A stretch of 64,000 nucleotides of DNA from Turbatrix aceti. Taxonomy: Eukaryota > Nematoda > Chromadorea > Rhabditida > Panagrolaimidae. The translations under genes and the position numbers were made by a program. The stretch spans positions 1,612,001-1,676,000 of the forward strand of contig OZ017767.1 of NCBI GenBank assembly GCA_963969345.1, given 5' to 3'. The first letter of the stretch is position 1; every line of letters begins with the position of its first letter. The notes beneath the pieces are model-generated. The model was not told the DNA's origin. It ran no database searches and saw only the letters and a program-made list of their open reading frames with translations. This document shows positions 12,471 to 23,757 of the stretch, piece after piece.

Positions 12471-13633
12471 TTATTTCAGCAAATTTACAAACGCTTTTCG
12501 GGTGTTTCCATTAAGCAAAGCAATCAAAAATGACAATGAATTGGAATTAAAAACATGAGATAATAAAATTACATAACTTCTATCAAGTTCGGGATCCATG
12601 CTTTTGCATACAGAATTATATGGACCGTACAGTGTTTCGCAAGTATATTTTGAAATTGCCACTGCGTACTCTGCTCCTATCAAAATAAAACAGTAGATAA
12701 CAAGGCGCCAGACACATCCACGTTGGAAGTTGCTACCGGTCTGTTGGGTGACCGGTTGGAAAAACTTTTTTCCATTCTTGAACCGCCATGTCAAGTTGTA
12801 ACGTAGTTCCAATGCAATTAAAACATATAACACTGAAGTCAAATATAGAATAAAGTAATTATGATTCTCTTCCCAAAATTCCGATGAAAAGTATGTGTAA
12901 TATTGTTTTCTCAATTTTGAAAGCATCTTACTGCGATCAAATTCAAAAAAATCCCATTCCAGAAACACGCATACACAGTAGAATCCCATGAGTGCCGTCA
13001 AAACAATTGAAATAATTGACAAAACAGCGTCAATAACGTACACAAATTTGCTGTCGAAAATGGTTGTGTTGAACTTTGGAATATAAAAAATACAAAACTG
13101 ATTTATCGACAGCGTAAAAAGTCCCAACCAGAAAAAGTTTTTTGTTACTCTGTTTAACGCTGATCCATACGCTGTTAATTCGCTGGTGACCAAAGCGGAA
13201 GCAAATGTTGGATACTGTTCCAAACCTTCGATTTCATACAAAAAATTCATCAATGGTATTGTATATAATTTTTCGTCATATTGATTCGATTTTTTAGACA
13301 AGTATTGCAGAATGTCAAAATATTTGCAGTCTGTTTTAAATTTCATATAAAGTAATGCAAGATTGAATACAGTAGATACAATACTCAAATATATAATGAT
13401 ACAAATAAAAAAAATGCTGGAACTCTGCATTACGTTTTGTGAAACATTCTAAACATTTATTGTAAAAATTTTCAATTTTAAAGTACACAAACCTTCATTA
13501 CGGTAAACAATGCTCCGCTGCTTAACAGAATAATTACAACTCCCATTTCAAATGCAAAAATATATGTGTACATATAAAATTCTACAGCAATATTTAAAAA
13601 ATCGTTCACTGACATAAAAAGCGTTAGCTTCAT
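12471..13633 (-). CDS. Seven-helix membrane protein, class unassigned (copy B)
   Basis: Two exons (13633-13493 and 13448-12471) with a 44-bp intron give 372 residues. It is a close paralogue of copy A about 2 kb away, nearly identical in helices 4-7 and in exon 1. Differences cluster in the first large extracellular segment (around LYTIPLMNFLYEIEGLEQYPTF) and in the loop before the YYTYFSSEFWEE motif. That pattern fits receptors whose outer surfaces diverge fastest. The flanks are duplicated too: the TTTACACCGTGTGTAAATAA string at 10338-10360 recurs at 12296-12315, marking the left side of the duplicated unit. Confidence 0.72.
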
Positions 13634-13706
13634 TTTTAAAAGTATGCAAAAGCTTGTAGGCAAACTTTTAACGCGACCAATTAACAGGTGTTATTGATTT
13701 AACGCT

Positions 13707-13979
13707 ATGACCAAAAACCAAATAATCGAAAATGTTGAAAAATGGTACATGTTTTTTAGAGAATACCAAAAGTTGCACAAGAAAACATTTTGCGACTTTT
13801 TGGACTACAATGATCGCATGTTGACTTCGATTATAAAACATACCATTTTCTGTTGTGTTACACTCATATCAAACTACATTTTATTTGATAGGCGAAAGAT
13901 GATGTGCGTGATTGCCGGCTTAGAAGGCAATCCGGATCGGATGTTTCTTGTCTTTAAAAAAATTTCTCGTAAAAAGTAA
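13707..13979 (+). CDS. Small open reading frame of uncertain status, 90 residues
   Basis: An uninterrupted frame starting MTKNQIIENVEKWYMFFREY and ending in a lysine-rich tail. It has charged, helix-like composition (FCDFLDYNDRML) with one possible hydrophobic stretch (IFCCVTLISNYILF). The first 120 bases recur at 11811-11928, where the frame is broken, so it either is a young single-exon gene or is fortuitous. It lies between the divergent start of copy B and the 3' end of a receptor pseudogene. No family recognised. Confidence 0.3.
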   Translation: MTKNQIIENVEKWYMFFREYQKLHKKTFCDFLDYNDRMLTSIIKHTIFCCVTLISNYILFDRRKMMCVIAGLEGNPDRMFLVFKKISRKK

Positions 13980-14421
13980 ATAACGGGTTTCTAACTCTCG
14001 TTAATAACGTTTTTCTTTTTACAAATTTTCAACAACGTATCCCATAATTCTTTTTGAGTAAAACAAATAATGATGATGTTAACACCACCTAAATTAATAA
14101 CAGTTTTATACATGTATTATGTATTGCAAAAAACGATACCTTTGTTTGGAAACAACATAATAATATTTTCAAATGTGTTCTTCAGATCATCGTTTCTATT
14201 GTATCCTACTACAGCGGCAACCGTGATTATGACTGCATCGGGAATTGCGTAAAATATAATTTCACTGATGGTCAGCAGTAAAAGGGTGATTGTCATTCGT
14301 CGGGTTCGAGTGATGTTAATATTGATAATTGAAGTTTTAGGGCGAAGAATCTGAAAATAGCGATTTTTTATGAATTCTAAAAATTTAACAAACTTACTTT
14401 ATAAATGCTTTGAGCCAGCAC

Positions 14422-15169
14422 TAGTGTTTGGCTGATATCAGGTTTTGCCTGATATCAGAGTCTGATACTGATAATGATATCAGTATCAGTATCAATCAGG
14501 ATAAGATTTGGTATCAGGATGATATCAGTATGATATCATGATATCGATTTTTCGTCAAAATATGCTTAAAAATAGCGTTTTTTTGCCATTTGCTCACAAT
14601 TGATGTAAAAAATACTCATTTTTATTTATCCGAGTAAAGCCATCCTCTATATTTTAATATTTAAAAACCGTTTTACTCTCATTTGAAAATGCGGCCCGTT
14701 TTTGACCACTGTACATTTTGTGCCACCAGGGTTTTCGACCGCTCCTGAAATCGCTCCGCTTCTGAGCGGAGGCAGAGCAAGCGGTAGAAGACCGAAAAAA
14801 ATATAAAGCTGGAGCGGAGCTAGCGGCATAATAAAAAAAAATTAGGTGCGCGAGCGTACATAATTTAGAAAAAAAAGGAGCGAGGTACAAAAAGTCAAAA
14901 TAGAAAACCCTATGTGCAACGCAATTTTTAGTGTTTTTTTGCAGTGCATAAACGTAAAGAAACAAAAACTTTACCGTTTTTGGACGACAAAATGATAAAT
15001 TTGTTCCAAAAAAATTTTTTTTGGGGTTAATTATCAAAACTATCATTATTATTGGTGATATCATGATATCATTCTGATATCATCCTGATATCAGTATCAT
15101 ATCATGATAGTGTTTGCAACTATCACTATCATATCATGATGGCAAAAAAATGGTATCAGCCAAACACTA
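14422..15169. mobile_element. hAT-type non-autonomous element with 8-bp target duplication
   Basis: Terminal inverted repeats TAGTGTTTGGCTGATA at the left and its complement at the right (TGGCTGATACC variant) bound 748 bp. The flanks are a perfect 8-bp duplication, GCCAGCAC (14414-14421 and 15170-15177). An 8-bp duplication and TAGTG ends are the signature of hAT elements. Subterminal zones are packed with GATATCA-type motifs at both ends (14432-14545 and 15055-15145), probably transposase-binding repeats. It contains no transposase frame and holds a second, nested element at 14727-14912. It disrupts exon 3 of a receptor. Confidence 0.88.
14727..14912. mobile_element. Nested hAT-type MITE, CAGGGTTTTC family
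   Basis: The ends CAGGGTTTTC and GAAAACCCTA are inverted repeats bounding 186 bp. Flanks TGTGCCAC (14719-14726) and TGTGCAAC (14913-14920) match at 7 of 8 positions, consistent with a hAT-type 8-bp duplication. The left arm (GACCGCTCCTGAAATCGCT) is the complement of the right arm of the element at 40023-40130, so both belong to one family. Being inside the 748-bp element, it is the younger insertion or was carried along with it. Confidence 0.72.
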
Positions 15170-15906
15170 GCCAGCACAACATAAATAATGACACAAGCCA
15201 GACTTGTGACCATTCGAATGCTATGGAGACTGTAGGCAACGATAGGAATAAGATTTTGAATGGTACACATCTCGGTTACCTTAAAAAAATACAAATTTGG
15301 TGTAACTATTTTATAAAATATTCAAGATACAAACCAATATATTGCCACCATGGGTGAAACTCAAGTAGCCAGAGAGTAGCAGCAAAATCAGGGGTACTGT
15401 AAGAGTGATTAGAGACGCCGTAACTCCATATCTCCATGTAAAGTTACGATAAGTGATAGGTTTGAATACTGCTAGAAAGCGATCAATGCAACACAAAAGT
15501 GAAACAATAGCGACGCCCGGTATAGCATAAATAAACAGTAAGTTTTGTATTTTAAGAAAACAGGAAAATCGATCGTTGAGTGCATAGTCTGAAATACCGC
15601 ATAATAAAATTTTTGTTAGGGTGAACTTTATACTGCTAACTCACATTTATGTCCTTGCATATAAATATACAACCTCCTTATACCTGCTATTGCAAATGCA
15701 ATATTGTACAGCAAATCAAAAACCAATGTTGTGCACAGAACAATCAACTCCTTCTGTAGTCTTAACTTTTTTGTTACCAGGATCGTGACAATGAACAACG
15801 CATTCGGAATCGCCAATCCAACGCCTTCCAAAATGTAGACAGCAACCAGAGGATAGTTAATTGTATTTAGAACGTTGGAATATCCGGCAGCAACCGTTCC
15901 ATTCAT

Positions 15907-16451
15907 TGTAAAATTTGGACACAGAAACAAATTAATAAATATGATATTTGAAAAGTTGTCTAATCCTAATGACTGTCTACCCCACCTAAACAAAATAAAC
16001 GTTCTGACGCAACTTGCCGGTCTACAGTGTTCTGAAGAGCATCATTGTCTATAAAGAAACAATGAACCTTTAAACTCGACTAACCTACATACGGATTAAG
16101 ATTTTAAAAAAGCCAAGCATTCTACATTATGCTTTCCTACAAAAATCATTGTATGTAGTAGTTGCTTATCATTTTATAAAATTTCAGTGTTCACAATCAG
16201 ATAAAAACATATATTTCGTTGAAAATCTTCCCTGCTTTGTAGATATTACATCCGACTTGTTGTAGTCTATTTTACCAAGCAATCAACAAACAGGTTTTTT
16301 CATGTTTACTCATCTGCAGCAAAAAAATTGCACCTGGTGGGATTTGCAGAAAACACACATAATAACCAAAGATTGAGGAAAATGTAGGTACGACGCGCGA
16401 CGCTTTGGAGACGGAACGCCAAGTTGCGAAAATTTGCAACAGTGTCAAAAT
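15907..16451. other. Spacer between two minus-strand receptors
   Basis: About 545 bases. The part next to 15906 should hold the promoter of the interrupted receptor. I see no coding exon or repeat signature. Confidence 0.5.
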
Positions 16452-17656
16452 TTACGACATTTGATCTCCATTTTTTTGATTATTATTTTTGCTGATACTA
16501 CTTCCGTTATAAATAGTTTTCTTTTTACATAGTTTAAACAAAGTGTTCCATAACTCTTTCTGTGTAAAACATATGATGATGATGTTAACACCACCTGAAT
16601 TTATGATTTCAATAGAACTCCAAGTTACATTGAAAAAACAGTACCTTTGTTAGGAATTAACATAATAATTATGTCAGACATTTGGTTTAAAACATTGTTT
16701 TCATTTGTTCCCATTACGGCAACCGCAATTCTCACAGCATCAGGAATGGCGTAAAAAATAATTTCACTTATTGTCAGCAGCAATAAAGTTATCGTCATTC
16801 GTCGGGTTCGGGTGTGGCTGTTGTTGTGCGTTTTAGGATGCATAATCTGACATCAGTAAAATTGTATTTGTTTAAATTATGTAATATATTAAAATTATCT
16901 TGAACAAAAAAAAACCTACTTTATACATGCTTTTAGCAAGAACAGTGTAAACAATGCCACAAGTTAGACTGGTGATCATTCGAATGCCATGTAGACCGTA
17001 CGTAACGCTGGGAACCAAATACTTTATATTACACATTTCGGTTGCCTTTAAGAATCACAAAACAAATTTTAAAATATGAATATTTAAACTTACAAATGAA
17101 TCGTTATTTTGACTAAAATTTAGGTAGCCAGAAACCAATAAAAATATTAAGGGTAATGTAAGAGATATAAGAGATGACGCAACACTGTACCGCCAAGTCA
17201 AATTACGGTAACTCAAGGGTTTAAACACCGCCAGATAACGATCAATGCAACACTGAAGTGATACAATGCCGACGCCTGGTATGGTGTAAATTAAAAGCAA
17301 GTTATGCACTTTAAGGAAGCAGGTAAAACGATCACTGAGTAAAAGATCTGCAATAAACGTTAAACTATGGTTTAACTAAAAACATCAAACTCACATTTGT
17401 GTCCCTGCAAATAAATAGACCACTTTCTGATACCTGATATGGCAAAAGCGGTGTTGTACAGCAAATCAAAAATCAGAGTTGTGCACAAAACCATTAACTC
17501 CTTTTGTATCCTTAGTTTTTTTGTTACCAAAATCGTGATAATAAACAGAGCATTTGGAATAGCCAATCCGACACCTTCAAAAACGTAAACAGCAACCAAC
17601 GGATAGTTTATTGTATTTGAAACGTTGGAATATTGCACCGCAGCCGTTCCTTCCAT
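16452..17656 (-). CDS. Srsx-like serpentine chemoreceptor
   Basis: Exons 17656-17395, 17347-17094, 17045-16920, 16846-16645 and 16594-16452 give 328 residues. Exon 2 shows RFTCF, CIDRYLAVFKP and the YRNLTWRY loop; exon 3 has the loop Cys in TEMCN; exon 4 has MTITLLLLTISEIIFYAIPD; exon 5 has NIIIICFTQKELWNTL. Exon 4 is five codons shorter than in most paralogues, in the extracellular loop between helices 6 and 7 (NENNVLNQMSD). The tail ends QKNGDQMS. It faces the same way as the pseudogene downstream of it and probably arose by tandem duplication. Confidence 0.85.
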
Positions 17657-17934
17657 TTTAAAATGGACAAAAATAAAAACGTTTCTATTACGATAATGAA
17701 TTTTTAATCATAAATGTCACCTTCTTAAAAAATAAACGTTCTGACGTAACTAACTGTTTTAGATTGTCATCGTGTTCTTTAAGAGGACAATTACCTATAT
17801 AATTCACATAGACTTAGAAAAACCAAAAACCCTTGTGTTATACAATTTGTCTATCCAAAAATTATTGTTATAAAATATTCACCTGAGCCTGAAGCTTCAA
17901 ATTTTAACTTACACATGTCGTTTCCGTTTATTTT

Positions 17935-18105
17935 AGCATTTCCAAAATTTTTACATACGTTCTTGTGGTATTTCCATTGAACAAAGCAATCAGAAATGAC
18001 TACGGCAACTTTTTGTTTCTGGATCATTTTGATGCAAACATATTTTGCATTAGGCACAACGTATTCAATGCCAAACAAAATGCACAGAATTTCTGTGCAT
18101 GGCTT
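17935..18105 (-). pseudogene. Relic of the unassigned seven-helix family (last helices)
   Basis: On the minus strand, FGIEYVVPNAKYVC (18040s-18090s) lines up with IGAEYAVAISKYTC of copies A and B. In another frame SFLIALFNGNT (near 17960-18000) lines up with SFLIALLNGNTRKAF. The frame change between these blocks and the missing upstream exons show a decayed third family member about 4 kb from copy B. Confidence 0.6.
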
Positions 18106-18433
18106 CTGTGACTTCATTGGTGCATGGCTGTCACTAAACCGACGGATATCCTGCAAGTCATCTCGATTCTGTTAATAAATTTCATACAGGTGTCAAACAC
18201 AATTCGCAGTACTATTAAGTCATTAGCGACTATCTACCTGCATAAATCCTTCCATAATTGGCTATGCCTCTGCTATTGGCAAGTACTACGTTTTGTCTTA
18301 TATACTACACACTTTTCAAACACTTTAGACATCTCATTAACATAAGGTATTGACAACATCGGTGCTCAGACGTTTCGGACTCTCGGTTCACTACACTGCT
18401 CATTCAAAAGCTATAACTTCTTAGTTTTTTACG

Positions 18434-19930
18434 ATGAATGAGACGGTTGAAATGCAGTATTCTCATGTTCCAAATACTATGAACTATGCCCTGGTCGCTG
18501 TATACATTTTGGAAGGCGCCGGATTGGCAATTCCTAATGCTTTGTTTATTATCACAATTTTGATTTCCAAAAAGTTGCGGACACAAAAAGAGTTGATTGT
18601 TCTGTGCACGACTTTGATTTTCGATTTGTTCTACAACTTTGCATTTGCTATTGCTGGTATTCGGAGGCTGTTCATCTATTTGCAAGGGCACAAATGTGAG
18701 CTTTAGTATTTGTTTGGTTAATGAATATAGTTTTAAAGTACAAATGAGTACTGCTGAACTTTAGAACCAACTACTAAATGTTTAGCAATTTCCTGTGTGG
18801 GGGGGACAGTTTTTCACGTACTACTTTGTAATCTCTCTCATTAGCGATCGTTCCATTTTTTACAATTTTTTGTTTCATAAAAAAATTTATGTTTAATTAT
18901 AGATCTCTTACTCAGCGACCGATTTACCTGTTTCCTAAACCCCTCAAACTGGTTTTTTGTATACGCAATACCAGGAGTCGGCATCGTCTCGCTTCTTTGT
19001 TGCTTCGATCGTTATCTGGCAGTATTCAAGCCTCTGACTTACCGTACTTTGACATGGCGGTACGGTTTTGTGACATCTATCATAACTCTTACCATACCAT
19101 TAATTTTATTATTGTTTGCCGGCTACATGAGCTACCGGCAACGGGACATTTTATCTGTTTGTTGACATATTTTTTTTAATCTCATAATTATTTTTTCAAA
19201 GGTTACACAGATGTGCACAAGTTTTCAAAGCTTAGTACCCAGTGTCGCGTACAATTTACGCAGTATTCGAATTATCGCCAGCCTTGTATGCGTCATCGTT
19301 TATAGCATGCTGGCTCAGAGCATGTATAAGGTAATTTTTTTAATTTCCTGTGTTATGAGTTATTAAAAATCTGAAATAATTATTTCCGTTTTTTTATCAT
19401 TGGAAATTTAATGTCACTGCATCAAAAAAAAGTATCAAAAACTTGAAGTTTAAAAATAATGTAATGAAAAAAAATTATTCAACATTTAATATAATAATTA
19501 TCAGATTCTTCATCCCAAAACCCACTTCATCAGCAACAGCGACACCCGAACACGACGAATGACAGTAACACTTTTATTGCTGACAATTAGTGAAATTATT
19601 TTTTACGCAATTCCCGATGCTTTTATAGTCGCGCTTGCTATTGTGGTTGGAAAAGACGTGGAAAGCAACACTGATTTCAAAAAAATATATGAGATCTTGT
19701 ATATGTTTTTCCCACACAAAGGTAACAACCGTTTTTGTGAAAATTTTATGTTTTTATAGTGAATTAATTTAGGCGGTGTTAACATCATCATCATATGTTT
19801 TACACAAAAAGAATTGTGGAACACGTTGTGGAACAAGTGCAAAAACGATGCAGTCTATAATGGAAGTAACACCAGCAAAAATATGCGGAGAATTGGGGAT
19901 GACAGATCACAAATAAAGAGCTGCTGTTAA
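18434..19930 (+). CDS. Srsx-like serpentine chemoreceptor
   Basis: Exons 18434-18695, 18903-19156, 19202-19330, 19505-19721 and 19773-19930 give 339 residues. Exon 1 starts MNETVEMQYSHVPNT, the N-terminal motif (YSNVPNT) shared across the array, with an N-glycosylation site. The DRY equivalent is CCFDRYLAVFKP, with Phe where paralogues have Ile. Exon 2 ends at a GTTTGT donor, a feature of this subfamily. The cytoplasmic tail is long and basic (SKNMRRIGDDRSQ) and ends in a Cys pair. First of a run of same-strand genes to 31.5 kb. The exon 5 acceptor is placed to within one base. Confidence 0.85.
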
Positions 19931-20359
19931 AATTTAACACCCCTTACATTACCTACATCCGCATACCGTAATATTGAACTGCACTGCCTCATTTTTTCCG
20001 TTTACTGTTGTGTATAAATTAAACATTAAAAAAAATATATAAATCCACTGAAGTCAGCTGCTCATAACGAAGGGAAAAAAAAACGTTGAAGCGTACGGTA
20101 CAATTTTTTTTGTGAAACAAAAAAAAGAAACATTTTTCAATCGTCGAACACAAAAGTATAATAGATATGTATCAAGAAAACAACAATCTGTCATTGTTTA
20201 ATTATTTAATGGCGCACGAATTTGAGAAACAATTATGGGCATTTTACAGTAAACGTAACTTATTTGTGTCTGAAAGTGCACTACATTTCTAACAATGTAT
20301 TGCACTTTTAGAAATGTAGTATATTGTTTAATAATCTTGGTGTCCAGGCAAGTTCTGTA
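19931..20359. other. Spacer between tandem receptors
   Basis: About 430 bases, AT-rich, with no exon or repeat seen. The short duplicated string AAATGTAGTA near 20285-20325 is the only local structure noticed. Confidence 0.5.
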
Positions 20360-21587
20360 ATGAATAAAACAGCTGCTTCAAAATATTCTAATGTTCCAAA
20401 CACAATAAATTATGCTTTTGTTGCCGTTTACGTTTTGGAAGGTGGCGGATTCGCAATTCCTAACGCTTTGCTCATTATCACAATTTTGATTACCAAAAAA
20501 TTGAGAACACAAAAAGAATTAATTGTTCTTTGTACAACTTTGATTTTCGATTTTCTGCACAATATGGCGTTTGTCATAGCTGGTATCAGTAGGGTGTTGG
20601 TCTACACAAACGGAGAAAAATGTAATTTTGTTTTTAGATTTAGTAATTTGAATCCAATTTTTTTTCAGATCTTTTACTCAGCGATCGATTTACCTGCTTT
20701 ATCAAGGCACAAAACTTGCTATTTATTTACGCCATTCCAGGAGTCGGCATTGTTTCCCTCCTTTGTTGCATTGATCGCTTTCTAGCAGTGTTCAAGCCAA
20801 TCACTTACCGCAACCTGAAATGGCGATACGGTATTGCGTCATCTCTAATCACACTAACGTTACCCCTGATTTTGCTGTTTATTGCCGGCTATATCAGTTT
20901 CCGTCAACGAGGCGATTTATCTGTTTGTTTACTTTTTAAATTATACATATTGTTGGCAGTAAACGTATTTTTTGAAGGTAACACAAATGTGCACGAGTTT
21001 TCAAAGTATAGTTCCCAGCGTTACGTACACTTTACGAGGCATTCGAGTTGTCACCAGTCTTGCTGGCGTAACTGTTTATGGTGTCCTGGCTCAGAGCATG
21101 TATAAGGTAAGTTTTCAATGTTTTTAAATCATTGATTTTAAAAAACTTGAAATAAAATAAAAAGAAATAAAATTAGATTCTTCACCCTACAACCCACGTC
21201 GTCAGCAACAGCGATAACCGAACTCGGCGTATGACAATCACTCTGTTGCTTCTGACAATCAGTGAAATTATTTTTTACGCAATTCCTGATGCTATCATAA
21301 TCACTTTTACTCTTGTGGTAGGAAAAGACGCAGAGAGTAGCGATGTGTTCAAAAAAGTCTACGAAAGTTTTTCCATGTTTTTTCCAAACAAAGGTATTTA
21401 TTTTTGCATTTTTATGGGTTAATTTTTAATGTAAACTTCAGGTGGTGTTAACATCATCATCATATGTTTTACACAGAAAGAATTATGGAACACGTTGTTA
21501 AAACGATGCAAAAACGAAAGTGTATTGAACACTAGTAGCACCAGCAAAAATATTCGACGAGTTGGAGAACAGATACAAGGACAGTAA
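20360..21587 (+). CDS. Srsx-like serpentine chemoreceptor
   Basis: Exons 20360-20621, 20669-20922, 20978-21106, 21177-21393 and 21442-21587 give 335 residues. Introns are short (46-70 bp). Motifs: RFTCF, CIDRFLAVFKP, TQMCTSFQSIVPS, LTISEIIFYAIPD, FTQKELWNTLLKRC. The start MNKTAASKYSN is chosen by alignment to paralogues; an in-frame upstream start would add 12 residues. Closest relative by eye is the next gene (22193), especially in exon 4 (KDAESSDVFKKVYESFSMFF). Confidence 0.87.
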
Positions 21588-22192
21588 TTTCTGTTATTTT
21601 GTTTAATGAATAAACCTATTATTTGTATTTTTTGTGTAGAAAGTAAACCGAACGCGTTTCTCTTTTACGTCGTAAAAACACTGATTTTTACAACAAAAAT
21701 TTTAGTATGCAAAAAAATAGAGACGTTGAAAAATAAAACTATATTTGTTATTTATAATCTCATAGAAAAAAACAATAACATAAATATCATGATGTTAAAA
21801 ACAGAGCAAGATACAATAAAATTTATCAACAATTATTTGTATACGGTCGAAGCTACAGTAATATGGCAACTCTCGACAATAATTCTTATAAATATTTTGC
21901 AAACAAAAACATGCATTGAGCTTGAACTATTTTAATTTTATGATGTTGGTCTTGTAAAGTTCAAGCCGGAAACGTAATAGAAAAAAAACTTTTTAGGTAA
22001 CCGTATACTATGTAACATAAAATATCAGTCTACGAAGGTTAGTCATTTGATAATGCTTTATTAAAAAAAATAATCGCAAGTAAATATTATAACAATAGAC
22101 ACATGACATACTATAATTATAATTAAAAGTGCAAAACATTTGAAAAAGCTTTATATCTGTTGAATAATCTTGGCGTCTAGACCATTTCTACA
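21588..22192. other. Spacer between tandem receptors
   Basis: About 605 bases. An open frame at 21606-21935 exists but is very lysine- and isoleucine-rich, without splice sites or a paralogue, so I do not call it a gene. No mobile element ends are recognisable. Confidence 0.5.
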
Positions 22193-23386
22193 ATGAATGA
22201 AACAGTTGCTTTGAAATATTCCAACGTTCCAAACACGATAAACTATGCTTACGTTATTCTTTACATTTTGGAAGGCGGTGGTTTTGCAATTCCTAATGCC
22301 TTGTTTATAATTACAATTTTGATTACCAAAAAATTGAGGATACAAAAAGAAATAATTGTTCTAGGGACAACTTTGATTTTCGATTTATTGCACAATATGG
22401 CGTTTTTTATATCTGGTATCAGAAGATTGTTAATCTACACGCATGGTGATAAATGTATTGTTTTCTTGAGTTGTACTCTAACACAATAAATTTAAATTTT
22501 AGATCTTTTACTTAGCGATCGTTTCACTTGTTTTATCGGAATACAAAACTTGTTCTTTAACTACACGATACCAGGCGTCGGTATTGTCTCTCTCCTCTGT
22601 TGCATTGATCGCTTTCTGGCCGTGTTTAAGCCTATAACATACCGTAATCTTACATGGCGATACGGTATTGCAATGTCTCTAATCACTCTTATGATACCTC
22701 TGATTTTGCTTTTTGTATCCGGATACATCAGTTTTGGACTACGTCACGACTTATCTGTATGTTTATTTTTTGAAAGTTATATTTTATAACATTTTAAGTT
22801 TTATTTAAGGTAACACAAATGTGCACAAGTTTTCAAAGTATAATTCCGAGCGTGACGTACACTTTAAGAGGCATTCGAATTTTTACCAGCCTTCTTGGTG
22901 TCATTATTTATGGCGCGCTGGCTCAAAGTTTATTTAAAGTAGGTTTATATTATTTTTTTACAAAGATATCAGCAAAAATCAAATTTAGATGTTACATCCC
23001 AAAACCCACGTAATCAGCCACAACGATACCAGAACCCGACGAATGACAATCACTTTGTTGCTGCTGACCATCAGTGAAATTATTTTTTACGCAATTCCTG
23101 ATGCTATCATAGTTACATTTGCTGTTGTCATGGGAAAAAATGCAGAGAGCAGCGATGTGTTTAAAAAAGTCTACGAAAGTTTTTCCATGTTTTTTCCAAA
23201 CAAAGGTATTATTTCCTTAATTTGTCGGATTTAAAAAAAAATTGTTTAGGCGGTGTTAACATTATCATAATCTGTTTTACTCAAAAAGAATTATGGAAGA
23301 CGCTGTTAAAATGCAAAAAAGAAACTGTTGTTTCTGGAAGTAGTACTAGCCGGAATCTTCGAAGAATTGGAGAACAGGCATCATAA
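22193..23386 (+). CDS. Srsx-like serpentine chemoreceptor
   Basis: Exons 22193-22454, 22503-22756, 22810-22938, 22989-23205 and 23250-23386 give 332 residues. Compared with the 20360 gene, helix 3 begins FFNYTIPGVGIVS, and loop 2 after helix 4 reads SFGLRHDLS. Exon 5 has lost one residue of helix 8 (LWKTLLKCKKE). The tail keeps the Arg-Arg-Ile-Gly motif (SRNLRRIGEQAS). All five exons are open with canonical GT-AG sites. Confidence 0.87.
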
Positions 23387-23757
23387 ATGGACAGATATAG
23401 ACTTTACATGGAATCTCTATATGATAGCATATGTAATACGAACCATGGCGCTAAATAAAAATATAACATAAAATAATATACAATAATAAAATATCTGTGA
23501 TATAAATAAATTAACTGTGAACATAATGTCATAATCTTTGTTTACACAACGTCTGTGCTATGTAGTATGTATTTGTGTTATTTTATAACAAATAAACTTT
23601 TTTCATCGTGCTATGTACCGGGAGAAGCTATGTATGGTACAAACATTTAGTAATGACGTATAATATTTTCTTTGTAATTGTTCTTACACTACATCGGGAG
23701 ATTAAAAATGCACAATTTAAAACCTTTTATCTTTGTGTAATGTTTGCAAGTTTTGCA
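23387..23757. other. Spacer between tandem receptors
   Basis: About 370 AT-rich bases. An in-frame upstream extension of the next gene exists from 23608 but has no similarity to paralogue N-termini, so it is treated as leader sequence. Confidence 0.5.

Larger units (their letters stand above)
13991..15906 (-). pseudogene. Srsx-like receptor pseudogene split by a hAT insertion
   Basis: All five exons of a CIDRFLAVFKP-type receptor are present: 15906-15645, 15588-15335, 15289-15178 continued at 14413-14398, 14350-14140 and 14088-13991. Splice sites and frames of exons 1, 2, 4 and 5 are intact. Exon 3 is cut within the codons for VLAQS by a 748-bp element (14422-15169), so no complete product can be made. 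Apart from the insertion I found no stop or frameshift, which implies a recent event. The short tail (KKKNVINES) and the DDLKNTFE loop place it closest to the receptors at 23.8 and 26.5 kb. Start chosen at MNGTVAA, as in paralogues, rather than the in-frame ATG at 15993. Confidence 0.82.

Noticed and set aside
21606..21935. 109-residue gene between receptors
   Set aside because: Composition is that of AT-rich non-coding DNA (Lys, Asn, Ile), and there is no paralogue at equivalent spacers.
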